From the NCBI GenBank assembly GCA_031763025.1, contig JASSKH010000020.1, forward strand, positions 8,678,528 to 8,742,527: 64,000 bases of DNA. Reading direction: 5' to 3'. The translations under genes and the position numbers were made by a program. The notes below the pieces were generated by a model. The model saw only the letters and a list, made by a program, of their open reading frames with translations. It did no database searches and had not been told where the DNA came from. Positions 36,401 to 48,500 of this stretch are shown piece after piece. The stretch's first letter is position 1. Each line of letters starts with the position of its first letter. Origin of the DNA: Macrocystis pyrifera. Its lineage: Eukaryota; Sar; Phaeophyceae; Laminariales; Laminariaceae.

Positions 36401-39400
36401 TCTCATACAGCAGCCAATACTTCAGCAGCAATACCCTGTGTACGAGGTAGAACACCCCGAAGACGATGTACGAAAACCAAACAAGGGAGCTAAATGGCAC
36501 CAGGGAAATTGAAATGGTTTGCATTGATTTCCTCTACCTCTACATAGTGATTCCCTGCCCCCCCCCCCCACCGCGCGGTATAAAAAGTGTTTGCATTCAT
36601 CGTTGCTGTAGCTGTGATACACTACTATCCAAACTTTTCTGGCCGACGACCTGCATTCCTGCTGGTACACACGCAGACGCATACATACATACACACACTA
36701 CACATTACGACCGCCCGCCCCCCACGAAAACAATCGCTCGTTCGTCGAACGTCCTCTCAGCGATTTCGGCGACGATGCGGACGAATGCTTCAGTCAAGCA
36801 ACGAGCATGATCTTCCTTTACTACGCCTCATGGCAGGTATGGGCTGTCGTGGGAATGATGCGTGACGCATGCTACTAGAATGACGGGTACAGCAGTGGTG
36901 TGCACATTTTATGACCACCCCATGACTAGCTAATTTTGCGTTTTGGTTTCGTCTCCCTTTTAGGTCTTAGTCTTTTACTACTGAAAACACTATGGTATAC
37001 TAATTCCAAGTAGCTCTTTTCCTCGTGACAAAACCAATGTGTAGACGTGATATTATATCTGCTATATCTTCAAACCGGATGGGCCTTGAAAATGGTACAC
37101 CACTGCTTTTAGTATTTTTCGGTCAAACCTGTTCCTGACTGACAGGGGACTCCGCAACTAAGTAGCTGTCCCAATGTCACTGGGAATAACATTTTTGTTT
37201 TTACAATCGGGCGTGCCTTGTATTTCCACGACATTCTTCAACCGTGGGCGAGGTGTAAAAACAACGATAGTTTAGCTGTCACTAGGCAAATTCGCGCAGC
37301 AGCAGGAAATTTGCAACTGTCTTCAACTTGTGTGCGTTGGCGTTCGTGAAATCTCTGAACACCAAAGTAAAACTAATGAATCCGAAAGCGCTCTGTACAA
37401 TCAAGTAATATCGTGCTTCAGTCATTTCGAAAGGGTCCCCCGCCTTTGTAGCGGTGTAGAAACTAAAAATCTCCCATTCGCTCGCAATAAGATTGAACGA
37501 GTATTGGGACAAACACCAAACACGTAACCTAGAAATGGGATTGTAAATATGTTGCAGGCTGTCCCTCAAGCCTAACGCGGAAAAGGTACCCACACGAAGG
37601 TGCGCGATATATTGGTCAGGTTTGTTTTTACGCGTGGGGGTTCTACGCTCTGGGACAGGACGACACGCTGGAGCTCAAGCTCACGGCTCAGCTAGTGAGG
37701 ACACCGCTCACGGCGGTCGAGGGCACTTCTGCTACCCTGTCCCCTTTCCAGTATTCTCACGCAGTTTCAGAGGGAGGAGGCATGCTCAGCGACGGCAGCA
37801 GCAGCAGCAGCAGCAGCGGGACTGCGGAAGGGGAGGGAGATACGCCATGCAATGGCGGCAGCAACGGGACCGCCGAAGGGAAAGGAGATACGCCATGCAA
37901 TGGCAGCAGCAACAGCAGCAGCATTGCGAGCATACCTAAAGATACTCTCAGCAATGGTAGCAGCAGCAGCACAGCGAAGGCAGGCGTGCTGGAAAACGTT
38001 ATAGCCGCTGTCGATGTTCGCCAGCTCGATAAGGCGTTGGCAGCATCGTCACCGCCCGACCTTCGAGCCGATGGAAGTATGGTTGCTGCCGATGTTCAGG
38101 TCGATAGTGCGTATATCACGCCGCCACCGCGCCCTCGGGCCAACAGTATAGTTCCTGACGACGTCCAGCTCGGCATTCCGCTGGTGGCGGCGCCGGCTGG
38201 CCTTCGAACTCGCGACCGCAGCTTGGACAATGGTATTATTGTCTCTCCAGATGTCCATCTCGATGCTGATGCGCTGGTAGCACCATCGCTCGCTCGCTTC
38301 CGAGCCAATGATATAGATACTGGCGATGTTCTGGTTGCACCGGCTTCGCCACCGCCGCCGCCGCGTGGGGGTCGTCGACCGTGCGACCACAATGTGGAGA
38401 AGGAAAGTGGCCATGCACGAAGTGGTGATGGTAGTGGTGGTGGTGGTGGTGGTCGTGGTGACGAATATGTTAGAGACGTGCAACAGCAACACGTGTTAGC
38501 AGTAGATCATGCCAACGACGAATCCTCGCGTTTACAGGCATCGCCGCCTCTCCGGGGGCTTCGGGCTTGCGAGTGCAATCTGACGAACAGAGGTAGCTCC
38601 CCACAACACGGTGGCGGTGGTGGCCGTTACGAAAATAATACGGGTGTGCAACAGCAGGTGGTGGCAATAGACGATGCCAACAGGGAATCTCCGCTCTTCC
38701 AAGGTAACACCGGAGTGCTTCCCTCAGCCGAAGAGGTTGAACCACAAGGGTGTAGGTCTCACGATTCCGAGTCCCTCGCAACCACCTCCTCCTATCGTAG
38801 GAACTCCAAGCAGCAACGGACAATATCGAGGGAAGAATTCACTGATGTGGCTGTGAACCCGGCTGAGCAACAACGAACAAAGCCGAGCGAAGCAATCAAT
38901 ACGGCTTTGGGCACGGCTAAGGCTGGCCTAGGTCGACGTGTGAGGTCCCGCGCCGTTGGACCTACTGCGATCACCTCCTGCCGTTGGAATTCCAACCAGG
39001 GACGAATGACGTCGAGCGAAGAACACAATGTGCCTCTGAATGGGGATAAGCAACACCGAACAACGACTGGTGGCGAAGAGAAAAATGTGGTTTTGGGCAC
39101 CACTACGCCTGAGCAGCGGCAACGTACAACGACGAGCGAAGGAAATATGGTGCTGGATGCGGTGAAAGGGGACCTAGGTGGTGGCGGCGGTGATGTTTCC
39201 TGGGCAAGGGTCTGTCGGCAACGGATGTCGGTCGTGCTGTTGTCCCCGAACATCATCGCCGTCACCGTTGGCATTGTGATCGCCATGATCTCCCCTCTAC
39301 AGGACGTCCTCTTCACCGACCCCCAGGCTGTTCTGCGCCCCCTTGGAGCGGCTCTCGAGGTAACCTGGGGGTGATGCTATAATGCCTTTGGGGGCTTGTA

Positions 39401-41426
39401 TATGAGGAGACTTGCGAATCACGGAACATTGGCACATTGGGGCCGGTGAATTATGGGACCTGTGCATCAGAGATATATCGTGTTTTGGAATTCGGGGTGC
39501 AACACTGCTGTAGTAGAGGACAGTGCATTCCAGGAGGTCAGTCCACATCAACCCCCAAAGCTTTGCCACGAAACATAGAACGAAGAGAGACATTGCCGAG
39601 ACATCTCAGTCGACAGGACAGACACACCGGCCAGCTGTCATAAGGGAACCGCGATAGCAGTTTTGGCGATAAAAGTGGTGCGCGACGCACACTAGGGTAC
39701 GACAGTGACTACTATATAGTCTGGCACAACCGTCCAGGTGACCCACAGGCACGGTAGTAGTATAACACGTGGTAGTACAACACCCAGAGTGGCGGGAGCA
39801 GCCGTCCCTTTTTTGGTCTTCACGGTGGATGGATGAAATGAGTGCAGAACAAGCGGCGTGAGTAACGCACTACTGAACCACGCGGCTGGTAGCGATCATT
39901 ATCGAATCGAGTTTCGGTTGTACCCGCATTCCCGACGTACACTGAACACAGACACTCTACGTATCGTCGATCGTTTCGTTTCTAACTCGCGAACGCTCAG
40001 ACATTGGGCACGCCCACGGTAGCCACGTCACTGCTGGTTATGGCCGGAAGTCTCTCACAGGTTCGCGCTATCGGTGCTATCGGTGCCGGCGGGGAGCAAC
40101 CCAGCGGGAATAGCGACGGGACTCTATGGAGCTGTCGCCGATTTAACTTCATCGCGGGGGCCCTCCTCGTTGCGTGCCGCCTCGTCATGGTGAGCGGTGT
40201 ACGCGATGTCGGCGCTGGGGTTGGGGCTTTGGTTTGTGTCTAAAGTAGTGTTTTTGGCATGTTCTGTAATATTCTATCTCCTAACACCCGGGACTACAAG
40301 CGGGCCACACGAAGTTCCCCGACTCTAACGTTATTTTCGCTACTATTTCATGATTTTTCATCTTCTTAGCACGATATGCGTTCTAGTCTTGGTTCGACTC
40401 TTCTCCCTCCCTCTCCGCCACTTGGCCCTTTGCTGAACTCCACGCGCCCACTCAAAAAAAGGTTCCCGCCATCGGTTTTGGCATATTCTGGGTGGCGACG
40501 AAGCACAGCACCGTAATGAGCGAGAATCGACTGATGCGCATGATCATGCTCATCGAGTTAGCGATGCCATCGGGAGCGGTAAGAGCGAGTATTGACCCCT
40601 GTGGCCCCGGTAGCGTGTGGTATTAGGCTGTAGGGGGGAGAGGGTCCGAAGTGACATGCAAGGAGCCATCAGAAACGTGCGAGGCGAGACGATATCCGCA
40701 CTTCCACTGCTGTTGCTGCTGCACGTTTTTCGGGTTGATGATAGGGTCGGTCACTCTTCTCGTTGTTTCGGTAGGATCCATGCGATGATAGGGGTACTAC
40801 AGTACTACAGTAGCACCTACCTGCTATATTTTATGGGGGTCTTTCTGAAAGGAAACCACACCCTATAACCGACCTTGAGACAAGCGTGAAGCCACAGTAA
40901 GGCTGACACACGATCTCCCGGGCTACTGTAGGTATCTATTATTAATAAATGTACCGAGATAACCGACTCCAAAAATGGTATAAGCTACGCCTCCTGATGC
41001 ACATGCCCATGGGCAAGGTACCGGTATCAGATTCAACCAACAACCGGCTTTTCAGTCAAAGCTTAACGCTAAGCCTGGCGCACAGTCTCATGGGCTAGGT
41101 ATTGTATCTACCAAACCATTTACAGTGAAGTATGCCAGTAGATCGGATGAGGATGCGTTGGGTAGCCCCTTTGTTGAGGGAAACCTCTTCACACAGTTGT
41201 CACAGTGGGAAATGTTTGTGCTTTAATAGCTGCTACTCTGCTGCCTTGCCGTGTTTCGGTCGTCGTCCGTTTTTTTATTGTTTTGCAGTTTATCATCGTG
41301 TCCTTGAACCAGCTGAAGATGCCGGCCACGGCAGGGTTCATGGCGCGGCTCTACCTCTGGCAGCACGGGGCGTCGGTCTTGACCATCACGATCTGGACAG
41401 CTCTTGCCGTGCACATGGTGTACTGA
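30414..41426 (+). CDS. Auxin efflux carrier (AEC, PIN/PILS-like) family transporter, 7 exons
   Basis: The exons are 30414-30528, 35196-35508, 36794-36836, 37620-39359, 40001-40189, 40462-40578 and 41289-41426. All are bounded by GT/AG, all junction phases agree, and together they make 884 codons plus TGA. The first half has about five membrane segments (residues ~12-32, 49-66, 79-104, 115-135, 145-168). It includes the family's broken-helix motif as FQNCAFIPLLL (N123, P128). The second half has about five more (~693-882), with SPNIIAVTVG, GTPTVATSLLVMAGSL and AMPSGAFIIVSLNQ typical of AEC proteins (Mem_trans). Between them lies a ~500-residue hydrophilic, repeat-rich loop (~190-690), wholly within exon 4. 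AEC proteins are carriers for auxin-like or other organic anions at the plasma membrane or ER; the substrate here is unknown. ATG 30414 is chosen because it precedes the first helix directly. Intron 1 (4667 bp) is swollen by repeats. Confidence 0.9.
30829..30897 (+). pseudogene. Decayed duplicate of AEC exon 1 (copy A)
   Basis: It lies 300 bp downstream of exon 1, inside intron 1. The frame reads FAVIMHVGAGLLLASKR, which resembles the exon 1 end FVVLLAGFLASKWPRHD. The position of the exon 1 donor is occupied here by CTCACT, so it can no longer be spliced in the same way. A sister copy sits at 52992-53066. Confidence 0.5.
32060..32135. repeat. Dispersed GAGTATCAACTATTTAATCA repeat
   Basis: The phrase GAGTATCAACTATTTAATCA, followed by GTCGAACTCACAGCTGACGT, recurs at 51738-51785. 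A shorter form occurs at 51676 and a diverged one near 16465. Class unknown. Confidence 0.6.
32655..32732 (-). repeat. tRNA-like sequence, possibly a SINE head
   Basis: The minus strand reads GCCCATAGCTCAGTAGGCAG, like a tRNA 5' end with an A box. About 45 bases later comes ACGGGCTCAAATCTCCC, resembling a B box and T arm. D and T stems pair poorly, so it is not a good functional tRNA. Related ACTGAGCTA...TCGATCGATT blocks occur at 32455, 57465 and 59300, which suggests a dispersed tRNA-derived repeat. Confidence 0.35.
33085..34400. mobile_element. CCATGGCA-saturated insertion in AEC intron 1
   Basis: About 1.3 kb packed with CCATGG, GCCATGGCA, ATGCCGTGG and CCGCGG phrases in both orientations at irregular spacing. 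The matching place in copy B (about 57540-57640) holds only about 100 bp of unrelated sequence, so this block was probably inserted in copy A. Clear terminal inverted repeats are not visible, so the edges are approximate. No protein frame is convincing. Confidence 0.5.
33805..33847. repeat. Interstitial telomere-like tract
   Basis: A run of TAACCCTTACCCTAACCCTT-type repeats, the TTAGGG telomere motif with variants, in the middle of the CCATGG-rich block. Confidence 0.8.
34673..34928 (+). repeat. C-tailed dispersed repeat, copy 3
   Basis: It shares CCTTCATGCGACTCGCC, CGGCGCTTCGCGCTTGGTG, GGTCGGTGAAAACCCGAC and ATGATAATGAGTA with the copies at 14026 and 59080. It has a second block ending CAACAAATGAGTACG and a long C run. 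The preceding 130 bp (AGTCTCTGGAAGTAGCCACA...) also match 58990-59080, so the two longer copies share a bigger unit. Confidence 0.75.
37794..39180 (+). other. Repeat-built hydrophilic loop of the AEC protein
   Basis: Within exon 4 the loop contains a poly-Ser run, then two copies of TAEGEGDTPCNGGSNG/TAEGKGDTPCNGSSN. Next come about three units built on DVQLG/DVQVD...LR.....I..DV, then short Gly runs. Last are units built on NS-QQRTISREE / NQGRMTSSEE / KQHRTTTGGEE / RQRTTTSEG. Each set looks like a coding tandem duplication that kept the frame. The loop probably lies in the cytosol, as in long-loop plant PIN proteins; that is an analogy, not homology I can show. Confidence 0.7.
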
Positions 41427-44400
41427 CAACTCAATTTATCCTTTCATTTATCCACCCATTCATTCAATCACTCATTCATAGCTAGATAGCGCAGGGAAAG
41501 GCTTAGTTTCGCCTGGTGCTGAGAACCAAACATCACTCCCGATGGAAATCGAAACGCCGTTGGATCTTTCTATGAGTTTATGAACGTTGCTAACCATGAC
41601 GTTCTAGGGTGGCATATGCTGCAATATGAGACCGGCCTTTCTGGGCGCGTTGAAGTCAATTTTGGCGTAAATATACCAGTTTTTCTGTAAGGAGGCGTCC
41701 AGTCAAGGGGCCGAGCTACGATATCCTTGGATGCATCAAGACCGGCTATATAGACTAGGTTTACTCCGGTAAAGTGGTGACCCCACTCGCGCTCGGGGTT
41801 GCGTTGGCCACGAGGAGCAGAGGGTGGATGGAGTCCCGGGATGCCAAATGGCAGATTAAAAGGTTGTAGAAACCTTGTAATATTATGGTGGAGACCCGGC
41901 GTGGGAGGGGGGGCATCCCGTCCTCTTCTCATATATTGATATATCGGGGACCCGATACGAGGATACCAGATACTCAGTGGAGGGGTTCAGACGGCGGTGT
42001 CACCTAGCACCTTGCTTAGATTCAGGGAGGATATCGATTGCCGGTATTCCGGTAATCACCTATGACAGCAAGGGGTATCAATGTTCACCATCACTTTCTG
42101 GACAGACCCTGTCGAGCACATTTGTTGTGTGTATTTTTAATAACTCTATTAATTCATTCATCGCTGGATAGCGCAGGCACGGGGCGGGTCCGCTTGGTTC
42201 AGAATAGCAAAACATGCTACATAAGATAGGAGGTCGGTTTTGTGGGGCTGGTTAACGCCTCGTTTGGCATGCATCTGCTACTTTTAGTGGAACATGCGGT
42301 CAGTCATGCGGTCAAACCGCTGTCTCCATGGGCGTGTCAAGGCCTCTGTTGACCTTTACGTACTACAGTAGTTTGGTAGTTTAGAATGCAAGGGGGCGAG
42401 CAATGAACGGATAAACCCCGGCCACCTAGCATCTCACTGAGATCAAGGGAGGTCGGTGGCCTGTACACAAGTAAATCCCGACCATTCCTTACCTTGAACG
42501 GCAAGAGTGTCTTGAAAATCTGCGGCAAGGTCTTGGTGCCCCCTTCAAAACATTGACAGTAGGTCTTCGTATCAAGCTATAACTGCAACATTATACCAGG
42601 CACGTGCTTGCTTTGTGAGTTATTTGTTTTTCTGGGGTGGAAAGGGTAGTCGAACAGGAGCATCGTCATTCGAGATCACCGGAGCATCCGCCTCTGAGAC
42701 CAAAGGAGAATCGTCTTCTGTGGTTGCCGGAGCTGGGATCAACAAAGGCAGCGTCGATTGGGATCGCTAGAGCGTAATAGGTTCGTGGCGTCTGAGTGTA
42801 GTCGCTTGGGATCGCCGGAGCATTTCCATCTGGGGCCGCTCGACCATCATTGACCTTTTTTTTGTCCTTCGGCGGAATAGCAAAAATAAAGCTCAAGCTC
42901 ACCACACTTCCACCTTCAAAGTTCGTGTCGTGTGTCAACTTAACCCATGGTTCCCATTGCAGCATCATAACAGTCTGTCGTTGCCACCGGCGTTCGGGCA
43001 CGTTGGCCCGACCTGACCCCCGAGAGGGGCAGGTGCGATGGAGATAGCCACCCGGGAGAGTCAACATCTCCGGGTAGTGTGAGACTCGCTCGAGCTCACC
43101 CACTAACTAAAACCTATGCTATGAGGCCTTCCCGCCGGACTTGGTCCAGTTACGGTCCACCCTACCCGTTCGGGCGTTCGACCCGTGTATAGCAGTAGAA
43201 CAAACGAGAGGTGTGGTGTTACTATCGTGTGAGCGCGGAGCCTATGTTAGGTCATACTTTGCGCGACATACATTGCCTGCCGTGCCACCTGTGGCAGTCA
43301 GGGGACGTTGGGGAGTACATTCCACGTTCCCGGGTCTCCTACGTGGATGTGAATCTTGTGGCGGGTATACCAGTACAGGATACTATTAATACTGCACCCG
43401 GGGATGTACCCTGACTGTCGCTTGACTAAAATTACTCGCATTGAGCACCTGTGTTGCACTGCCCACGAAAAAAGGCTTTAAATCGACAGGGAGGAACCCA
43501 GCACGTTTCTCCTTCTCATTCTACACCAGAAAACAAATACTTGGCTACAGGATAATAAACCGAAAATTCAAGCACCTGGAACGACGTGTTCAAACTTCAG
43601 TGACGACGGTCGCTCCGAAGGAGGACGCGAAAAGTGCTGTCGCTCTGGCACACTCACGGGAGTGCATCAAGGAGCTCATATCTGCCCTGCCAAATTTCGG
43701 CTCGATGGAAACGCTCGGAGCTAGAGCAGACCAACGAAAAGTCCCCAGGAAAGAAACGACGGGAGACGTGATTCCAGTGTCTTTGTTGTCGGGATTTTTT
43801 TTCGAGTTTTGTGGGCAGTGCAATACAGGTGTCAGTTGACAAAGGGGTGCGATTGTTTTCACCGCTCGATTTTTCGAGAACAGGAAGGTTGCCAATACTG
43901 AACAACAATACGGCGTTTCGGAAAGGTATACTGGTAGTCGAGAGCCTTCCGAAAATACTGCAATATACGTTCGACCTTGGCACCCATACGCACCGCTGTC
44001 TAGAAAATGAGCGCTGCGAAACGATCACACCCCTGTGCGAACTCAACGCTCTTTACAGTATCGCAAGCCAGTTGGACTGGAGGCCTTGGTGTTGGAGACA
44101 TCCTCCACGAAGCTATGTACCAGCCAGCGGTGATTTGTGAGGCAGGTGCTATATTAACGCTGCTTACTACTGGTGAGTTTTTTTCTCTAAGGCCCCGAAG
44201 TAGTTACGCTACGGCAAGGGACCACTTACATCTGACGACCACCAGCGTATACACCAACAGATTTGAGCCGCTAACAGCGTAAATATGCAACATCTCCTTT
44301 ACCGACATGGAGCAACTCCTCGCGCGAGCTATGGTGTGGAGCCGGATGGGCCCGAATGACCCCTGACCACCACATAGCGTCCAACCTCTGAACTAAACAA

Positions 44401-45595
44401 GTACACTGGGGAACAGCAGGGCAACGCATATCGTTGCCGCTGATCTACGGGGCCATATCTCCAGTACCGTAGCTGTAGAGTGTCGCATGCTACAACTGTA
44501 TGGGGCGTGCAGAGATCCATTTCGATGGTCGATGAGGTGATCACTGGAGAGTGTTGCTCTTATGTTTAGTAGCATATCCCGCTCATCTACCCTGCAGTAG
44601 TGACCGGTGCTGTGCACGTTTTAGTTTGTGTGTGCTCGTGCTCTATGGCAGTCATCCGAAGAGTGCCAATCGATGCGACCGGAGCACGTTGTGCAGTGCG
44701 TGCGTGGGCGTGCCGTGAATGTGCGTGTGGCGCGGTCATACGCCCCAGAGCCCAGAGCACCACTACTTCGTTGACCGCGCGAGCCTGCAGCAGCAATAAC
44801 AAGCACCACAAAACAACAGCTTTAGAAATTCAGCAGGAGCTCACAATGCACATGAGACCGTCAAAGATGTTGCAGCTGTACACCACCACATCACGAACGA
44901 CAGCACTACTATCACGACCACCAGCGATAACGGGAAAAAAGCTTCTGCTGCTCTATCTCCCTGGCTGGTGGGGTGGTGGTGGCGGTGGTCGTGGTGGCAG
45001 CAGGTTGCGTGTTGTGGTGTGGTGGAGTCGTGCCCTGCTGCGGTAATTCTCTAGGGTATGTGGTGGTGTGGTGGAGTCCGTGCCCTGAGTATAATACTAC
45101 CCTCGTCTGGTCCGACCATCGAGCAAGCCCCGCCACCATCACCATCAACATCACCAGTTGCGGCTACCACAAGCACCACCAGGACTGGGCAACCGTAAGA
45201 CTGGTCTATATAGCTCATGGTGATGGTAGTGCAGGCGGTGGTGGTGTGTTGGCTTTTGCTGGTGGTGGTTGCTTGTTGTGCTGTGGTTTTTGTACTTGTC
45301 TGCTATTTCTTGTAGACCCTGGAGTTTGAGATGATTACCTTATTGAATATACCTGGTATAATCATTACCACATCGTGTGTGAATATAAATGCAGAGGGTT
45401 CTCGGAAGAATGAGGGAATGTGAGTTCTGTACGTATCTAAGAGTTTAGCCAATCAGATGAATGCAGTGATACATGGTAGTATGGATCGTAGCCCTTGGTA
45501 CACACACCTTGTCCGGTACGAAGACGCAACCGACACGTGATAGCGCAGTGGAGGAGGGGCAGAGCTACAGGTCCGAGGTGTGATATAGACTAGTT
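41427..45595. other. Intergenic stretch after the AEC gene, no gene called
   Basis: A TTCATTCAT...GATAGCGCAGG phrase near 41455 recurs near 42145, like decayed direct repeats about 690 bp apart. Minus frames at 41570-41932 and 42666-43103 are open and Pro/Arg-rich but unrecognised. Trinucleotide GGT/CAC repeats fill about 44950-45290. CTGCTG runs occur near 45710. No spliced gene is supported. Confidence 0.35.
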
Positions 45596-45599
45596 TTGA

Positions 45600-48500
45600 T
45601 GTCAGACGAGAGCAAGTCGCCGAAGGCCGCACATATCGCGGCTACTGCTGCACGCGATGCTCAGGCTGCTTGGATTGCTGCGCAAGCACAAGTGAAGGGA
45701 AATGCTCATGCTGCTGCTGCTACTGCTGCTGCTGTGCAAGCGGAGCGGCACACGCCGTGCTGAGGCTGCGGCTGCTGAGTGAGCCTAGGCCGGGGCTCGC
45801 CAGGCCACTGCTGTTGCTACTGCCGCTCGCCTGACGAACGCTGCTACTGCTGCTGCTGCTGCTCCTGCGGCGGACGCTGTTCCTCCATTCCTATCGGTGG
45901 CTTCGGGGGGGGGCGGTAACACCGGCTTAAGTGCTGTACTGGCGAATCAGATCGCCGCTGAATTTTCCCGCATCTACGGGGAGGTGCGGAGCATAAAAGC
46001 CACGGTGGACAACGTGCTTCTTTCTGTTGGTGGCCTTCGGGACGGGGTCGCCGGCGGCGCATCGAAGACCACTCACGTCGAGATCCTTCTTCAGCAGTTT
46101 GTGGATAACTTCGCCGACCGTGAGCCGGGCTTCCGGTACAGCGGGGACGCGAGGGAGCGTCACGTCCAAACCTCTCAGCTAAAGGACGATACGACCCCAT
46201 GGAAGAAAATGCCGGCCCGCAATCATTGGCTGCTTCGGGAGCGCCTGCCTCCGGACCTCGGCGAGTCGGTCGCGGACGTTCAGAGTTTCGTGGGTGAGGC
46301 CGTCAACGTTATGCGGCTCAGCTTCGCGCGGTCTGCGACTTTGATGTGACCGCGTATAGACCACGCGCCGAAGGCATGGTCGCCCAACTGCTGATGGACG
46401 CTGACCGGGTTGACTTCTCGCGTCAGGCTCTTATGGCGGTCCTCACCGTTGGACTCTCGGCTGCAGTCGCCGATGGTCGCGCTTGCCTGGACTGGCTAGC
46501 ACCCCTCGACGCCGCGTTCATATCCGCGTCTGCAGGTCTGCGTCGCCACAATCTCAACTACTTCATCTTGCTCTCCGGCTCCGCGGCGCGGGCTGTTATG
46601 AGCGAAATAATGTCCTTTCGCCTGTGGGTCAACGACTTCACGAGATGCGCCCAGCTAGTTGGTTCGTTGACTGTTCCTCCTCAGTCTAACGCCGTGTTTA
46701 ACGCGCCGCCTGCCCCTGCGTTCAGTCTCACACGCTTCTTTTCACGAACGTGGACGACGTTCTCAAGCTCGTCGAGGGTTTGCACGTCCCACGCGACAGC
46801 CGGGACAGAATCGTCCAAAAGGAACCGCAGTCTCGCCCCCCCGCCAAGATGGGTCCAACCAGGAAGAAGAATGCCGCGCTGTACAGGTGGTTTTCGTCCA
46901 CAGACCAATGCCGGTTCTCCGACTGTATGTTCGTACATGCTACTGCCCCGGCCGACTCCTCTTCTTCTGCAGCTCTCGGCAATGTTTGTATCTTGGCGGC
47001 GCCAGCTGTGGGGTCGCGAGGCGGTGCGGCGGCACAGCATAGTGGGGCGTGAGCTCTGGTGCTCTGCCCGGATGGTGGTCGCGACGGGGCCGGGGGTGGT
47101 GGTGGCGCTGGTTCGGAATGAGGACACGGGCCCTTCCTGTCGGTAGGGCCAACCCGCCGAGAAACGGGGACCGCGCGGACCGTTGGTGGAGCGACGACGG
47201 CACCGGTCGCTAATGGTGGTGCTGGGACTCGGCCGACTACCCGTGAAGGAGCGGGGGGTCGCGTGGGCGTGCGTTAGGAGCTCTGGCTGACGATGGTGGC
47301 GTAGGGTGCGATTGCGTTGCGGTGGCTCCGGGTTCGGTTCCCTTCTCGGAGAAGGGTACGGGTGTAAGTGTGCGTGTGAGTTGTTCGCCAGTTGACACGG
47401 TGTGCGTGCGAGGTGCAGTCGGTGACGTGCGTTAGGGTGCTTTGCGAATCGATGAGGCAGATGCGTGACTTGCCGCTCGGGAGGTTGTGGTGCAGACAGT
47501 GTCTGATCGAGGCTCGCCGAGCCTCGATCAGGTCCTCACTCTTGCGCCAAAGTCAAGGCCGTGTTCCCCTTCTACTTTCCACCACCGGCTTCTCATTGTT
47601 CTCTCCGCATATTGTTGTCATCGTACAGCACCTATCACATCGTAGCCACCCGGCCGTACATCGGGCGATTCGACCGCAGAGCTCGCGTATCGTAGCCACC
47701 CGGTCGTCGCCACGCATGCTGTTGCTATCCACCACAAAATATGCGCAGACGTTGTGCATGGTCGGACAATGGTTTTGGATTGTCAATTCGCAGCCGAGAT
47801 TCAGAGTCTTCGCATTTTACGGCTGAGCCTCGTCATGCACGGTCTTACGTTTGAACGCGAGGGCGGCCGGACCAGCGTCAGCGGTGACACTAACTTTGAC
47901 TCCGCACCATCGTGAGACCATGCTCTTCGTGACGTGCCGCTACGAGTGCTAGTTTTGCAACAGACGCACAGTAGTCGCGCTCAAATCCCCTTGAGCGGCG
48001 TAGAAGTCAAAGACGCCTCTCGTTTTGGTTCGTCCAGCCTTTGGATACGTGTTCGGCGATCACGTGGTTGTGGGTTCGCGCTTGTAATTTGGTTGGCGTA
48101 ATAGCCCTGGGGTTCGAGGGTTGACGGCATCTGCGCTCGAGCATGTTCACTCGCTCTCTACGTTTCAAGGCGCAGACGTTTCCCAACAAGGGGCTGCCGC
48201 CGTTGCGCACGTCGAGCTTAGCCCGCCGCGGGGGGTTCGGGTCGTTGCTAACCCGCCTGATTGTGGGCCCGTTCCTGGTTCAGGGGGCAACACCGGGGAC
48301 TATTTCTTTTTCGAGGAACTACGTAGACGATGACATTCTCGTCGAGTTGCAATGATGGCCCGACGGCCGCCGCTGCTCGTGTACGTTACAGTCGCTGGCG
48401 TCGGACCATTTTTACTTGTTGAGCAAACGTGGGATTTCCGATCCACCGTTCCTTTCTGCCAAAATGGCTAACTGGGACACGCAACTCGAGGCGTTGGACT

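Noticed and set aside
45600-46350. CTG-rich stretch considered as a host poly-Ala gene
   Set aside because: Its position directly ahead of reverse transcriptase and recombinase parts fits the gag-like end of the DIRS-like fossil better.
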